From a bacterium (GTDB taxonomy: Bacteria > Cyanobacteriota > Vampirovibrionia > Obscuribacterales > Obscuribacteraceae): a stretch of DNA of 64,000 bases. Under the pieces are notes generated by a model. It saw only the letters and a list, made by a program, of their open reading frames with translations. It had not been told where the DNA came from and did not search any database. The stretch covers positions 62,001 through 126,000 of the forward strand of contig JAGOSY010000016.1 in assembly GCA_018062085.1 (NCBI GenBank). Direction: 5' to 3'. This document shows positions 36,499 through 46,509 of the stretch, one piece after another (the first letter of the stretch is position 1; each line of letters starts with the position of its first letter). Made by a program: the position numbers and the translations under genes.

Positions 36499-38085
36499 TT
36501 ACTTATAAGCTCGCAGTAATTTAGCCGACAAAGCTTCTGCCAAAATGCTTCGAGCTTGCATCTGCATCTTTTCAGCTTCAGACTTGCGACCACTGCTAAG
36601 CATTACAAGCACATAATCTTGCAAACAGGCAGCCACAAAGACGCTGCGCCTCCCCGTTGCATTGGCAATGCTAGAAAGAGCCCAAGCATAATGATTACGC
36701 GAGTCTTCTAGCTTACCTTGCGAATAATCAAGAAAAGCCAATTCATTCAAGCGCTGAGCCACTTCAAAAGTCTGGGCCTGCAAAGGAATGACGGCCAGCT
36801 CTGCATGATCGACACCACTGACAGTATCACCTGCCGCTTTGGCTTGTTCGGTGATGAGGGCAAGTAAGACCTTCAGACGTTGCACTGATAAATCATCTGG
36901 AGCATAAACCGATTGATAAATTTCCAGTGCTCTTTCTAAAAGCGGGCGCGCCTCGCTGTAGCGATGTTGCGCCACATAAACTGCCGCTAAGCCCTTCAAG
37001 TCGCGGGCAACACTAGGATGCTTAGGCCCCAGAGACTTAACATCAATAGCCACCATGCGCTCGTAATACTCTATTTGGTCGCCTTTATTGGCACTGGAAA
37101 GATCAGCGTCAGAAGAAGAAGAAGAAGAAGAAGAAGAAGGCAAGGAAGAAAGCAGCTGCGCCACGGTAGAGAAGCTCTCTACTGCTCCGTTATTGTCAAT
37201 GACAATACGACCGTTGTTGAGGCTAGCATCATTGGAGTTAGACTGAAGCTGAATCTGTTTTTGTCGCTCCAGCTCTTGCTGCCAGGCTGATTGCGGCACA
37301 GCCCTAGTCTTACCAAGCTCTTGCACTTGATCTTTGAGCAATTCTCTTTCGTACTGCGAGGCTAATATTTTGGCTGGCCCTGTATATTTGTGCAAAAGAT
37401 CAAGGTAATCGCTGAGAAGCTCCAGCAAAGGCTCACTTGAAGGCAGCGCACTCTGCGCCATCATAATGCGCAAAGAAGAGCGGTAGTTGTCCTCAGCATC
37501 ACGGTACGGTCCATCTTGCGACAAAGCATGGCCAAGATGATGCAAACAATTAGCTAGTTCAAAGCTCTGGGGTCCAACATTGCTTTGGGCTACATTAGCA
37601 GCTCTCTGGTAAAACTCAGCTGCTTTTTTATACTGACCTTCTACCTCAGTGACACTACCCATGGTGAGCAGCACTGGTATAAGCTTGACACTTTCCTTGC
37701 CGTATTCGCGCTCAAGTTGTTTTAGCGACTGGCGATAAAGCTTCCACGGCTCTTCCTGATAATCTTCTGTATGCAAGACGTCAGCGAGACTTTGCATACA
37801 CAAGACCAAATCATCTACACTATGCGGCTCACGTTTAACTGAACGCAGGGCTTGCCGAAATGAAACTTCTGCTTCCGGCAGTGACTTAGAAGCAAGCTGC
37901 TTGCGCCCCTGCTCTAAGAAAGTACGCCAATAACCAGTATTTGCTAAATCTGTTGTAATTGTTTTAGTGCTAACTTTGGCACTCGTTTTAGAGCTGGCAG
38001 CGCTGGCCGAAAACGTCAGCGCTAGAGTCAGGGCTAACGCGTGAGCCCTCAGAGCTGAGCCAGTCAAAGGGGCGGCTAATTTCAC
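36499..38085 (-). CDS. Secreted TPR protein with poly-serine linker
   Basis: A 528-aa protein, signal peptide AHALALTLALTFSASAASSK. Two TPR blocks (about residues 50-225 and 340-520) share layout and motifs with the 26.8 kb protein: LPEAEVSFRQALRSVKREPH, MGSVTEVEGQYKKAAEFYQR, LAFLDYSQGKLEDSRNHYAW. The linker contains nine consecutive serines encoded by an AGA/TCT trinucleotide tract. The ATG overlaps the stop of the upstream TPR gene (ATGA), so the pair is cotranslated. Probably an extracytoplasmic scaffold. Confidence 0.87.
   Translation of the reverse strand: MKLAAPLTGSALRAHALALTLALTFSASAASSKTSAKVSTKTITTDLANTGYWRTFLEQGRKQLASKSLPEAEVSFRQALRSVKREPHSVDDLVLCMQSLADVLHTEDYQEEPWKLYRQSLKQLEREYGKESVKLIPVLLTMGSVTEVEGQYKKAAEFYQRAANVAQSNVGPQSFELANCLHHLGHALSQDGPYRDAEDNYRSSLRIMMAQSALPSSEPLLELLSDYLDLLHKYTGPAKILASQYERELLKDQVQELGKTRAVPQSAWQQELERQKQIQLQSNSNDASLNNGRIVIDNNGAVESFSTVAQLLSSLPSSSSSSSSSDADLSSANKGDQIEYYERMVAIDVKSLGPKHPSVARDLKGLAAVYVAQHRYSEARPLLERALEIYQSVYAPDDLSVQRLKVLLALITEQAKAAGDTVSGVDHAELAVIPLQAQTFEVAQRLNELAFLDYSQGKLEDSRNHYAWALSSIANATGRRSVFVAACLQDYVLVMLSSGRKSEAEKMQMQARSILAEALSAKLLRAYK
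37111..37139 (+). repeat. (AGA)n trinucleotide tract coding for poly-Ser
   Basis: About 29 bases of uninterrupted AGA/GAA units on the plus strand, TCT codons on the coding strand, inside the TPR gene linker. Slippage would change serine count without frameshift. Confidence 0.9.
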
Positions 38086-39707
38086 TGACTGGGACCGTCC
38101 GACGAGTCTTCAATTTTGCGTGCCCGAGAATTTAAAGCTTTAGCTTCGGCCGCACGGTTATCAGCTTTGAGCAAAATAGCATAGTTGCGCAAGACCGCAG
38201 CAACACTCTCATGATTAGGGCCAAAGGCTTTTTCACGAATAGCTAAAGCGCGCTTGTAGAGAGGTTCGGCCTCGCTGTAGCGTTTCTGATCGCGCAGCAC
38301 ACGGGCCAAATTATTGAGAGCGGTAGCAAGTTCTTCAGACTCTTGCCCCTGATCGCGAATACGCACGGTTTCTTGGAAAAAGCCTAGAGCTTGATCATCT
38401 TTGCCCTGTTCTTTGTAGAGCAAAGCCAGGTCGTTAGTAGTTACTGCTACAGCGGGGCTATTGGCTCCCAAGGTAGCTTTGCGGATAGAGAGCGCCCGGG
38501 TTAAAAGCGGCTCAGCCAGGTCAAATTTTTCTTGCTCGCGATAGAGTTCTTCTAGATTAGTGAGAGCATTAGCAACATCTATACCGTTGGCTCCTTCTTC
38601 TTTCTCGTATATTTCAAGGGCACCTTTGAGTAAAGTCTCGACTTCATCATATTTAGCCTGGGGCATCAAAGCCAAAGCTAGATTTTGCATGCGATCAGCT
38701 AGAGCCACAGGCTTAGCGCCAGCAATGCCTTTTTGCAGCTCTAGAGCTTTGCGATACTGAGCTTCGGCCGACGTGTAATCGCCCAGCTCACGGTAAACCA
38801 TAGCCAAGTTATCTACGGCAATAATGACATCAGCCGGATTCGCAGTGGGATCGGCAACAAGTACGTCAACAGCCTGTTTCATTAGAGGCTCGGCCTTATC
38901 AAACTGCTGCTTTTCACGATAGTTGCGAGCTAAATTATTTAGCGCCGCAGCTTTATTGCGAGCGGCATTTTGCTCACGCCCACTGGTATCAGTAGTGTCA
39001 GCCAGCTCATTCACTTGCTTATAGACAGCTTCTGCTTCGTCAGCTTTACCTTCTTTGCGCAAGACCACTGCCAAATTATTCATGGCCACAGTTTGCCCTG
39101 ACTTATTCTTAGTGTCTTCCATCAGTTTGATTACGCGGCGCAATGTTTTCTCAGCATCGGCCAACTGGCCCGCATCTGAATACATAGAAGCCAAACCAGT
39201 AAGAAAAGGCGCCAACTTAGGGTCGCTGGCGCTCGAATTTTTCTCAACGATGGCAATGGCACGCTCATACTGAGCCTTAGCTAAATCGAACTTGCCCTGG
39301 CGGCGGTACACCTGGGCCAAATTGCCCAAAGTGGCCGGCACAGAAAAGTCACCTTTTTCGCCTAACTTCTCTTTAATGGTTAGAGCTTTGTTCAAATTGG
39401 CTTCTGCTTCAGCATACTTGCCCTGAGCCTCATAAACCAGGGCTAGATCGTTATAGGTTTTGGCTAAAAACTTATCTTCAAGCTTTGAGCTGAGACACTC
39501 ATCAGCAGCATCGCTGTAGAGCTTTATGGCTTTGTCATAATCTTTGCTCTGGGCCGCGCTCTGGGCGTCATTCAGCAGTTTTTCCCACTCAACAGCCCCA
39601 GCACGAGCGGCCAGATCTACCGTTGCCAACAGGACAACAGCTCCGACAGTGCCAATGATTGCGGCTTTTAGCTGTCTCACAAAAAACTCCTCGAAAAAGA
39701 CAGGCAC
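38082..39707 (-). CDS. Exported TPR protein (kinesin-light-chain type)
   Basis: A 541-aa protein with an N-terminal hydrophobic segment (AAIIGTVGAVVLLATVDLAA) acting as signal or anchor. It is almost entirely TPR_12-type repeats of about 42 residues with the consensus LAxxYxxQGKYxEAExLxxxALxIxEK; examples are LALVYEAQGKYAEAEANLNK, LALLYKEQGKDDQALGFFQE and YSEAEPLYKRALAIREKAFG. About ten repeats are visible. Function is protein-protein interaction, partner unknown. It is the first gene of a two-TPR-gene operon; the downstream gene overlaps by four bases. Confidence 0.9.
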   Translation of the reverse strand: MPVFFEEFFVRQLKAAIIGTVGAVVLLATVDLAARAGAVEWEKLLNDAQSAAQSKDYDKAIKLYSDAADECLSSKLEDKFLAKTYNDLALVYEAQGKYAEAEANLNKALTIKEKLGEKGDFSVPATLGNLAQVYRRQGKFDLAKAQYERAIAIVEKNSSASDPKLAPFLTGLASMYSDAGQLADAEKTLRRVIKLMEDTKNKSGQTVAMNNLAVVLRKEGKADEAEAVYKQVNELADTTDTSGREQNAARNKAAALNNLARNYREKQQFDKAEPLMKQAVDVLVADPTANPADVIIAVDNLAMVYRELGDYTSAEAQYRKALELQKGIAGAKPVALADRMQNLALALMPQAKYDEVETLLKGALEIYEKEEGANGIDVANALTNLEELYREQEKFDLAEPLLTRALSIRKATLGANSPAVAVTTNDLALLYKEQGKDDQALGFFQETVRIRDQGQESEELATALNNLARVLRDQKRYSEAEPLYKRALAIREKAFGPNHESVAAVLRNYAILLKADNRAAEAKALNSRARKIEDSSDGPSQ

Positions 39708-39773
39708 TACTATATCAGCGCCGCCATACTGACAAGCCTCTGAAATCAGCTCTGTACTTAAACCGCAGCTAAA

Positions 39774-40595
39774 CTATTTTAATAAGATAGTGCGCACAAG
39801 CTTGAATATTGCGCGATCTGGCAGCATTTTACGCAGGGCCAGCATCGCCTCAGCATTGACTGGATAACGCAGCCGCCATGAGCTATCCGTGGCAGCCTCA
39901 TAAACTGTATGAGCAACCCCGGCAGGCCCCGGTGCAGACATGCCCTCTTTCTGCATAAGGGGCAGAGCTTTAGCGACAAAAGTATCGTAAGCAGTCAGCC
40001 CTTCTTTCACCACCAAATCTTGACTGCGGTCATAAAAAGGAGTCTTTATCGGCCCGGGCTCGATCAACTTTACTCGAATATTGAACTGTCTCAACTCATA
40101 CTGCAAAGACTCAGAGAAGCCTTCCACAGCGAACTTAGAAGCATGGTAGACACTATAGAGGGGGAAGGTGACGCGACCACCAACCGAAGAAATATTGATG
40201 ATTGTTCCTGATTGGCGCTCACGCATGGCAGGCAGAACTTCGCGGGTGACATTCATTAGGCCAAAAACATTGGTGGCGAATTGTCGCTCTACTCCCTCAG
40301 AAGAACTAGCCTCAAAGGCGCCGACCATTCCGTAGCCAGCGTTATTGACAATGACATCAATCGCTTCATGCTTAACGCGAGCATCACTAAGCGCTTGGCG
40401 AATACTATCTAAATCAGTAACGTCAAGCTGCAACACCGTGACTCCAGGTAAACCGGCCAGCTCACCAGCATGATCGGGATTTCGCATAGTCGCCAGAACA
40501 TTCCATTTTTTTCGGGAAAACAGTCGCACAGTTGCTTCACCAATGCCACTGGATGCCCCTGTAATCAAAATTGTTTTTGTTTCAGCCTTTGACAT
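39774..40595 (-). CDS. Short-chain dehydrogenase/reductase
   Basis: A 273-aa classical SDR from ATG 40595 (AGGGGT five bases upstream; GTG 40601 is the alternative). Cofactor motif TGASSGIGEATVRLFSRKK, NNAGYG at about residue 87, catalytic Ser in INISSVGGR and Tyr/Lys in YSVYHASKFAVEGFS. The post-catalytic IEPGPIKTPF is also typical. An Arg/Lys cluster soon after the glycine motif suggests NADP(H). Full length for the family (250-290 aa). Substrate unknown; the sequence resembles the broad retinol-dehydrogenase/YdfG-like SDR set. Next to, but not overlapping, the amt-gltB operon. Confidence 0.92.
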   Translation of the reverse strand: MSKAETKTILITGASSGIGEATVRLFSRKKWNVLATMRNPDHAGELAGLPGVTVLQLDVTDLDSIRQALSDARVKHEAIDVIVNNAGYGMVGAFEASSSEGVERQFATNVFGLMNVTREVLPAMRERQSGTIINISSVGGRVTFPLYSVYHASKFAVEGFSESLQYELRQFNIRVKLIEPGPIKTPFYDRSQDLVVKEGLTAYDTFVAKALPLMQKEGMSAPGPAGVAHTVYEAATDSSWRLRYPVNAEAMLALRKMLPDRAIFKLVRTILLK

Positions 40596-40634
40596 ATCCA
40601 CCCCTGCTAGTACAACTGATATTACTACTATTAG

Positions 40635-41867
40635 TTAGTTAAAAATCAGTGGTCTCTCGGCCTCTTCGCCGTAGTGGTAGAGATCAAGACCCAACTCTTG
40701 CTCTGATTGACTAGCTGTGAAATTGATAAAGTGGTCTACCACCTTGGCTATTACATAGGTGCCAACAAAGGTAAAAATCCAGACGGCTACAACCGAAGCC
40801 AACTGGGCCAAAAATAAGTGAGTATTGCCGTAAATCAAGCCGTCTGCTCCACCCGGATTAATTGCCTTACTGGCAAAAATACCAGTAGCCAAAGCGCCCC
40901 AGGTGCCAGCCATACCGTGGCAAGCACAAACATCAAGCGAGTCTTGAATTTTGAGATGCTCCGACAGCTTAATTGAGAAGAAAGCAACAATGGCACCAAC
41001 TGCACCAATGAAAATGGCAGAACCAACATCAACATAGCCACAAGCTGGGGTAATAGCAACTAGACCAACGACAGCACCAGTGGCCGCTCCTACAGCTGTA
41101 TTTTTGCCTTCTCGACTGCTTACTACCATCCAGGTCAGTGCCGCAGCGGCGGCAGCGACTGTAGTGGTAACCAGTGCTTGAGCAGCAGCAGCGTTGGCAC
41201 CAAGGGCGCTACCACCATTAAAGCCAAACCATCCAAACCAGAGCAACACGGCACCAAACAAAGTAAGCGGTACACTATCGGGTTGAAAGCGGCCATCAAT
41301 AGCGCGCTTCTTGCGCCGCAAGGCAATACAGATAGCTAAAGCAGCCACCCCGGCTGTGATATGCACTACTGTACCGCCGGCAAAATCAAGCGAGCCCAAA
41401 GTCTTGAGCCAGCCGCCATCGCCCCATACCCAATGGGCCACCGGGTCGTAAATAAGGGTCGTCCACAAAAGGGTGAAAAGCATAAACGACTTAAAACGCA
41501 CCCGCTCAACAAAAGCCCCGGCAATGAGAGCCGGGGTGATAATGGCAAACTTCATTTGAAAAAGCATAAAGGCTAGGTGCGGAATATTGGGTGCGTAGCT
41601 GGTGCTGCTGTTAATGCCGATATTGCCCAGACCAAACCAAGACAGATCGCCAATTACATGACCAACATCTTTGCCAAAGCAAAGTGAATAGCCAAGCAGA
41701 ACCCACTGCATCGTGACAATCAAGAGACTGCCAAAGGTAAGCATGATGCACGACAGCAAATTTTTGCGCTCGACCATGCCACCATAAAACAAGCCAATAG
41801 CTGGAGTCATTAGCATTACCAATGACGATGACATCAAGACCCAAGCAGTATCGCCAGTATTGAACAA
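40635..41867 (-). CDS. amt: Ammonium transporter (Amt/MEP/Rh family)
   Basis: A 410-aa channel from TTG 41867, chosen because it follows the gltB stop after one base, has GGGGA upstream, and gives the family N-terminus FNTGDTAWVLMSSSLVMLMTP. The frame is open to 41930 but would overlap gltB. About eleven transmembrane helices. The twin histidines of the pore are in GTVVHITAGVAALAI and DVCACHGMAGTWGALATGIF; FYGGMVERKN and the external GDGGW are conserved. It imports ammonium for the glutamate synthase encoded just upstream. No GlnK/PII gene lies next to it. Confidence 0.95.
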   Translation of the reverse strand: MFNTGDTAWVLMSSSLVMLMTPAIGLFYGGMVERKNLLSCIMLTFGSLLIVTMQWVLLGYSLCFGKDVGHVIGDLSWFGLGNIGINSSTSYAPNIPHLAFMLFQMKFAIITPALIAGAFVERVRFKSFMLFTLLWTTLIYDPVAHWVWGDGGWLKTLGSLDFAGGTVVHITAGVAALAICIALRRKKRAIDGRFQPDSVPLTLFGAVLLWFGWFGFNGGSALGANAAAAQALVTTTVAAAAAALTWMVVSSREGKNTAVGAATGAVVGLVAITPACGYVDVGSAIFIGAVGAIVAFFSIKLSEHLKIQDSLDVCACHGMAGTWGALATGIFASKAINPGGADGLIYGNTHLFLAQLASVVAVWIFTFVGTYVIAKVVDHFINFTASQSEQELGLDLYHYGEEAERPLIFN

Positions 41868-41868
41868 T

Positions 41869-44800
41869 TTAGCTAATCCCCAATAAACGACTCTCAACGG
41901 TGTGCAATAACTGATTGTCTTCTTCACCAATAGGAACTATGAGCAAGAATTGGGGCAAGAATCTATCCCAGTTTTGCAATATGTCTAATGCTCGCGGGCT
42001 ACCAGTGGCTTGATGATGCTGCTCTATCAACTGGCGCAAATAGGCAGCCGCAGGGCCAGCCACCGCAACTAATCGCTTGTCAGATTCACCGCAATATTGA
42101 GCAGCAAAGCTCTTCTCGCTATTAAGCACATAAGCCAGTCCGCCAGTCATTCCAGCAGCAAAGTTGCGACCAACCGGCCCCAGTACGACAACAACACCGC
42201 CAGTCATATACTCGCAGCAATGATCGCCGCTACCTTCAACTACGGCGACTGCTCCCGAGTTGCGCACAGCAAAGCGTTCGCCGGCTTGCCCGGCGCAATA
42301 AAGGCTACCACCTGTGGCTCCATAGAGACAGGTATTTCCGGCGATAACATTGCGCCAAGACTGCAAATAGACAGGTGCTGAGGGCGGAAATTTGATAACA
42401 ATAGTACCGCCGCTCATGCCTTTACCAACATAGTCATTGGCCTCGCCAGTAAGCGTGAGCTTGACATTTTCGACTATAAAAGCTCCAAAACTTTGACCGG
42501 CTGAGCCCTTGAAGCGCAAGGCGATTCTGCCCTTGAAGCCTGTGTCACCGTAGAGTTTAGCCAGAGTGCCACCAATGCGAGCGCCAACACTGCGATCGGT
42601 GTTTTTGATGGCATAGGCCTTAACAACATCGCCATGGTCAGCAATAGCAGCTTGCACCTCAGGGTCTGCCAATATGAGATCGGTGAGACTACTAACATCG
42701 CTATGTGGGGCCCCTTGAGGCAGCCTCCAGGTATCGGCCTGGCTAGCTTCACGTGCAAAAGGCAACTCTGCTTTCTCAAGTAAGAAATCTAAATTGACCT
42801 TCTCTACTTTGTGCGGTTTGACATCGGGCTTTACTTTCAGCAATTCCGCCCGACCAAGCACTTCATGTAGCGAGCTATAACCCAATTGCGCAAGGGTCAT
42901 GCGCACTTCTTCGGCGATAAAGAGAAAGAACTCAACTATTTGCTCAGGAACCCCTGTGAATTTCTCTCTCAGCTTTTCTTTCTGGCTGGTGATACCAACT
43001 GGGCAATTATTGGTGTGACAAACCCGAGCCATGATGCAGCCTTCAGCAATTAGAGCAATCGAGCCAAAGCCATACTCATTGGCACCAAGCATAGCGGCCA
43101 TCACTACTTCCCAGCCTGAACGCAGCCCACCATCTACACGCAGCAGCACGCGATGCCGCAAATCATTGCCTAACAGGGCGCGATGCACTTCTACCAATCC
43201 TAACTCCCAGGGTGCGCCTGCATGTTTAATCGAGCTAAGAGCCGATGCACCGGTGCCACCATCGTTGCCAGAGACTTGCACAATATCGGCATTGGCTTTA
43301 GCAACGCCAACAGCAACGGCCCCAATTCCTACTTCAGCCACCAGCTTTACTGAAATTTGTGCCTGAGCACTAACTTGCCTGAGGTCATAAATTAGCTGTG
43401 AGAGATCCTCGATTGAGTAAATATCATGATGGGGCGGTGGTGAAATTAGTTGCATGCCGGCCTTAGCACGACGCAATTTAGCAATGTATGGCGATACTTT
43501 GTGCGCTGGTAATTGGCCGCCCTCACCAGGTTTAGCCCCTTGGGCAATTTTTATTTCAAGTTGCTTAGCCGTGACCAAATATTCAGGGGTGACACCAAAG
43601 CGAGCCGAGGCCACTTGGCGAACGGCCGAGCTAGCAGTATCGCCAGGTATAAGGCCACGCAAGCCTGGGAAGCTGTCACTGGTGCCGTCGGCTTTAACAT
43701 CAGCAATAGGATAATAGCGTAGCGGATCTTCGCCGCCTTCACCAGAATTTGATTTCGCCCCAAGACGGTTCATGGCTATGGCTAAGACTTCATGGGCTTC
43801 TTTGGAGAGCGCCCCAAGAGACATGCCACCGGTACAAAAACGTTTTACTATCTCGACAGCAGGCTCGACTTGGTCTAAAGATATAGCCTCTCGATCAGAA
43901 GCAAAAGTGAGCATGTCTCTCAAGGCTAGCGGTGGTCGCTCGCGCACCAAGGCAGAGTATTGACGAAACTGTTCTTGCCGCTCTTGAATGCTTACTACCT
44001 TGCGGCTAATACCAAGAGCCGAATGCAGGGCCTTCACAATTTTAGGATTGTTGCCGTGATACTCGCCACCAGGACGCGAACTCATCATGCCGTAGTTAAT
44101 CAGCTGTTTGTGACTAAAAGGAAAAGCGCGACGATGGCAATCAAGCAGATCACGCTCGATATCATCTATTTCTAAACCACCAATGCGCGAAGGCGTGCCA
44201 ATGAAACAGCGTTCCACAATATTCTCGCCCAGGCCAATACATTCGAATATTTGAGCCCCGATATAACTCGACAACGATGAGATACCCATCTTCGACAAAA
44301 CTTTCTGCAAGCCTTCTTCAATAGCTGCCCTAAAATTAGCTTGGGCAGTTTCATTAGAAAGCTCAACCAAGCTCTTCACTTCACTATCAGCACAAGAGTG
44401 ACGGACAATTTCTAAAGCAAGATACGGACAAACAGCCTGAGCACCATAGCCAAAGAGACAGGCGAAATGATGGGTCGTCCAGGCTTGCGCCGTCTCAAGC
44501 ACAATTGAACATTCAAGCCTGAGACCCTGACGAATGAGTTCATGGTGAACAGCAGCCACCGCAAGCAGGGCCGGAATAGCCACCCTCTCAGAATTGACAC
44601 CGCGATCGCTTAAAACAACTATGGCCTTGCGATCGCGCACGGCCTCAACCGCCCGTTTACACAAATTGCTAAGGGCTACATCTAAATTGCTTTCACTGGG
44701 CAAAAAGAGCAACGAAACCACTTCTGAAGCAAAGGCCTTGTCTTCGTCGCCTGTGTGGATCAGTTTATCTAACTCTCGTTCGTTGAGAATTGGACTGCAC

Positions 44801-46452
44801 AGATGTATCGCCTTGGCCCCCTCTTCACTGGGCACAAACCAGCCGCTCTGCCGCCCTAGATAAGAGTCTAGAGACATCACAAGTTTTTCGCGCAAGTGAT
44901 CAATCGGCGGATTTGTCACCTGAGCAAAGCGCTGCTTGAAATAATCGTAGAGTAGTCGCGGCTGACTAGAGAGCACTGCCAGCGGTGTATCATCACCCAT
45001 TGAATAAATTGCTTCGTGGGCGGTGGAAGCCATCACTAGTAATATTTGAGCAATGTCTTCTTTACCATAGCCATAGGCAGTCTGTAGACCAATAAGATCA
45101 CTATCAGCCAGTTTAATTTGCTCAGCAAACGGCTCTGGTGAAAATTCCAGACGTTGCCGATCAAGCCATTGGCTGTAATTATTCTCACGGGCGATCTCGC
45201 CTTTAACTTCTGAGTCACTCTGAACTCGACCACTAGCAAGATCAACTGAAAGCATTTGCCCTGGCCCCAAGCGTCCCTTTTGCAAAACTTTGGTCTGATC
45301 AAAATCAACCACACCAGCTTCTGAGCTTAAGAAGACACTGCCATCATCAAGCACAGTAAAGCGAGCCGGGCGCATACCGTTGCGATCAAGCTTAGCTCCT
45401 ACTGATTTGCCATCACTATAAACAATCAGTGCTGGCCCATCCCAGGGTTCCTGAATGGCAGCAAAATATTTGTAGAAGCTATCAATTTCATTGTGCAAAT
45501 GTTCAATAGAATCATTTGATGCATCCGGAATGAGCTGCATCAAAACTGACTCGGGCTTGCGGCCAAGACGCACAAGCAGCTCTAGAGCATTATCTAAGCT
45601 GCCTGAATCGGAGGTGCTAGAGCTGACAACAGGAAAAAGACCTTGAGCGTTCTCATTATCCCAGTCAGGATGGTCAAGCACCATCTCTCGACATTTGATC
45701 CAGTTGCGATTGCCCAAGAGTGTATTGATTTCACCATTGTGCCCAAGCAAACGAAAGGGCTGAGCCAAGCGCCACTTAGGCAAAGTATTAGTACTGAAGC
45801 GGCGGTGATAGACAGCAAACTGACTAGAGTAAGACTGATTTACCAAGTCTGGATAGAAAAGCTCTAGTTCGTAGGAGCGCACCATGCCTTTGTAGACAAT
45901 GGTTTTACTTGACAAAGAGGCAACATAAAAATCAGAATACTTGTCGCCATAACTACGCAAATAGGCCATGGTGCGTTTGCGAGCAAACAAGAGCTTACGC
46001 TCAAGCAGGGCTTCTGACCACTCGGGTGAGCCGTTAACAAAGACTTGCTGAACCCGCGGGCATGTTGCCCTCGCCAGTGGCCCTAAGATATTTTTATCGA
46101 GAGGAACATCGCGCCAAGCTTTAGCAGGAAGTGAAAACCCTTCTTTGAGCAGGAAGCTCTCTAACTGCTCTCGGCAAAAGTCAGCCCCAGCTTCAGGCAG
46201 AAAGACCATACCCACTGCTGTTACTTGGGCAGCTACAGAATAGAAACCCTCTTGCGCAAACAGGGCCCAGGGAATGGCAGTAAGAATACCAGAGCCATCA
46301 CCAGTGACACCATCAGCCCCACACGCGCCACGGTGCTCCATGCGACTCAAAGCAGTGAGAGCATCACGAACAACCTGATGGCCGCTTTGCCGACGATACA
46401 CGAAACCTACGCCACAAGCGTCTTTCTCAAAAGTGGTATTAGCTTCGTTCAT
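41869..46452 (-). CDS. gltB: Glutamate synthase large subunit, ferredoxin-dependent type
   Basis: A 1527-aa GOGAT from ATG 46452 (GGAAAG upstream). Order: a short propeptide, then the class II amidotransferase nucleophile Cys in FEKDACGVGFV; central domain; FMN-binding TIM barrel (KSNSGEGGEDP, AQGAKPGEGGQLP, LISPPPHHDIYSIEDL); 3Fe-4S cysteines in CIMARVCHTNNCPVGI (about 1140-1152); C-terminal beta-helix with GGTIVIKFP. Around residues 911-938 there is an insertion (ADVKADGTSDSFPGLRGLIP) at the site of the ferredoxin loop of cyanobacterial/plant enzymes and absent from NADPH-type GltB. No gltD is nearby. Makes two glutamates from glutamine and 2-oxoglutarate. Coupled to amt downstream. Confidence 0.95.
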   Translation of the reverse strand: MNEANTTFEKDACGVGFVYRRQSGHQVVRDALTALSRMEHRGACGADGVTGDGSGILTAIPWALFAQEGFYSVAAQVTAVGMVFLPEAGADFCREQLESFLLKEGFSLPAKAWRDVPLDKNILGPLARATCPRVQQVFVNGSPEWSEALLERKLLFARKRTMAYLRSYGDKYSDFYVASLSSKTIVYKGMVRSYELELFYPDLVNQSYSSQFAVYHRRFSTNTLPKWRLAQPFRLLGHNGEINTLLGNRNWIKCREMVLDHPDWDNENAQGLFPVVSSSTSDSGSLDNALELLVRLGRKPESVLMQLIPDASNDSIEHLHNEIDSFYKYFAAIQEPWDGPALIVYSDGKSVGAKLDRNGMRPARFTVLDDGSVFLSSEAGVVDFDQTKVLQKGRLGPGQMLSVDLASGRVQSDSEVKGEIARENNYSQWLDRQRLEFSPEPFAEQIKLADSDLIGLQTAYGYGKEDIAQILLVMASTAHEAIYSMGDDTPLAVLSSQPRLLYDYFKQRFAQVTNPPIDHLREKLVMSLDSYLGRQSGWFVPSEEGAKAIHLCSPILNERELDKLIHTGDEDKAFASEVVSLLFLPSESNLDVALSNLCKRAVEAVRDRKAIVVLSDRGVNSERVAIPALLAVAAVHHELIRQGLRLECSIVLETAQAWTTHHFACLFGYGAQAVCPYLALEIVRHSCADSEVKSLVELSNETAQANFRAAIEEGLQKVLSKMGISSLSSYIGAQIFECIGLGENIVERCFIGTPSRIGGLEIDDIERDLLDCHRRAFPFSHKQLINYGMMSSRPGGEYHGNNPKIVKALHSALGISRKVVSIQERQEQFRQYSALVRERPPLALRDMLTFASDREAISLDQVEPAVEIVKRFCTGGMSLGALSKEAHEVLAIAMNRLGAKSNSGEGGEDPLRYYPIADVKADGTSDSFPGLRGLIPGDTASSAVRQVASARFGVTPEYLVTAKQLEIKIAQGAKPGEGGQLPAHKVSPYIAKLRRAKAGMQLISPPPHHDIYSIEDLSQLIYDLRQVSAQAQISVKLVAEVGIGAVAVGVAKANADIVQVSGNDGGTGASALSSIKHAGAPWELGLVEVHRALLGNDLRHRVLLRVDGGLRSGWEVVMAAMLGANEYGFGSIALIAEGCIMARVCHTNNCPVGITSQKEKLREKFTGVPEQIVEFFLFIAEEVRMTLAQLGYSSLHEVLGRAELLKVKPDVKPHKVEKVNLDFLLEKAELPFAREASQADTWRLPQGAPHSDVSSLTDLILADPEVQAAIADHGDVVKAYAIKNTDRSVGARIGGTLAKLYGDTGFKGRIALRFKGSAGQSFGAFIVENVKLTLTGEANDYVGKGMSGGTIVIKFPPSAPVYLQSWRNVIAGNTCLYGATGGSLYCAGQAGERFAVRNSGAVAVVEGSGDHCCEYMTGGVVVVLGPVGRNFAAGMTGGLAYVLNSEKSFAAQYCGESDKRLVAVAGPAAAYLRQLIEQHHQATGSPRALDILQNWDRFLPQFLLIVPIGEEDNQLLHTVESRLLGIS

Positions 46453-46509
46453 GTCTTTCCAATGCAAAGCCAGACCATTGCTGGCTTGAGCAAATAAAGT
46501 AAACTCAGT

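Noticed and set aside
37018..37290. Plus-strand frame with a run of ten arginines
   Set aside because: Antisense shadow of the poly-serine tract in the TPR gene; no ribosome-binding site.
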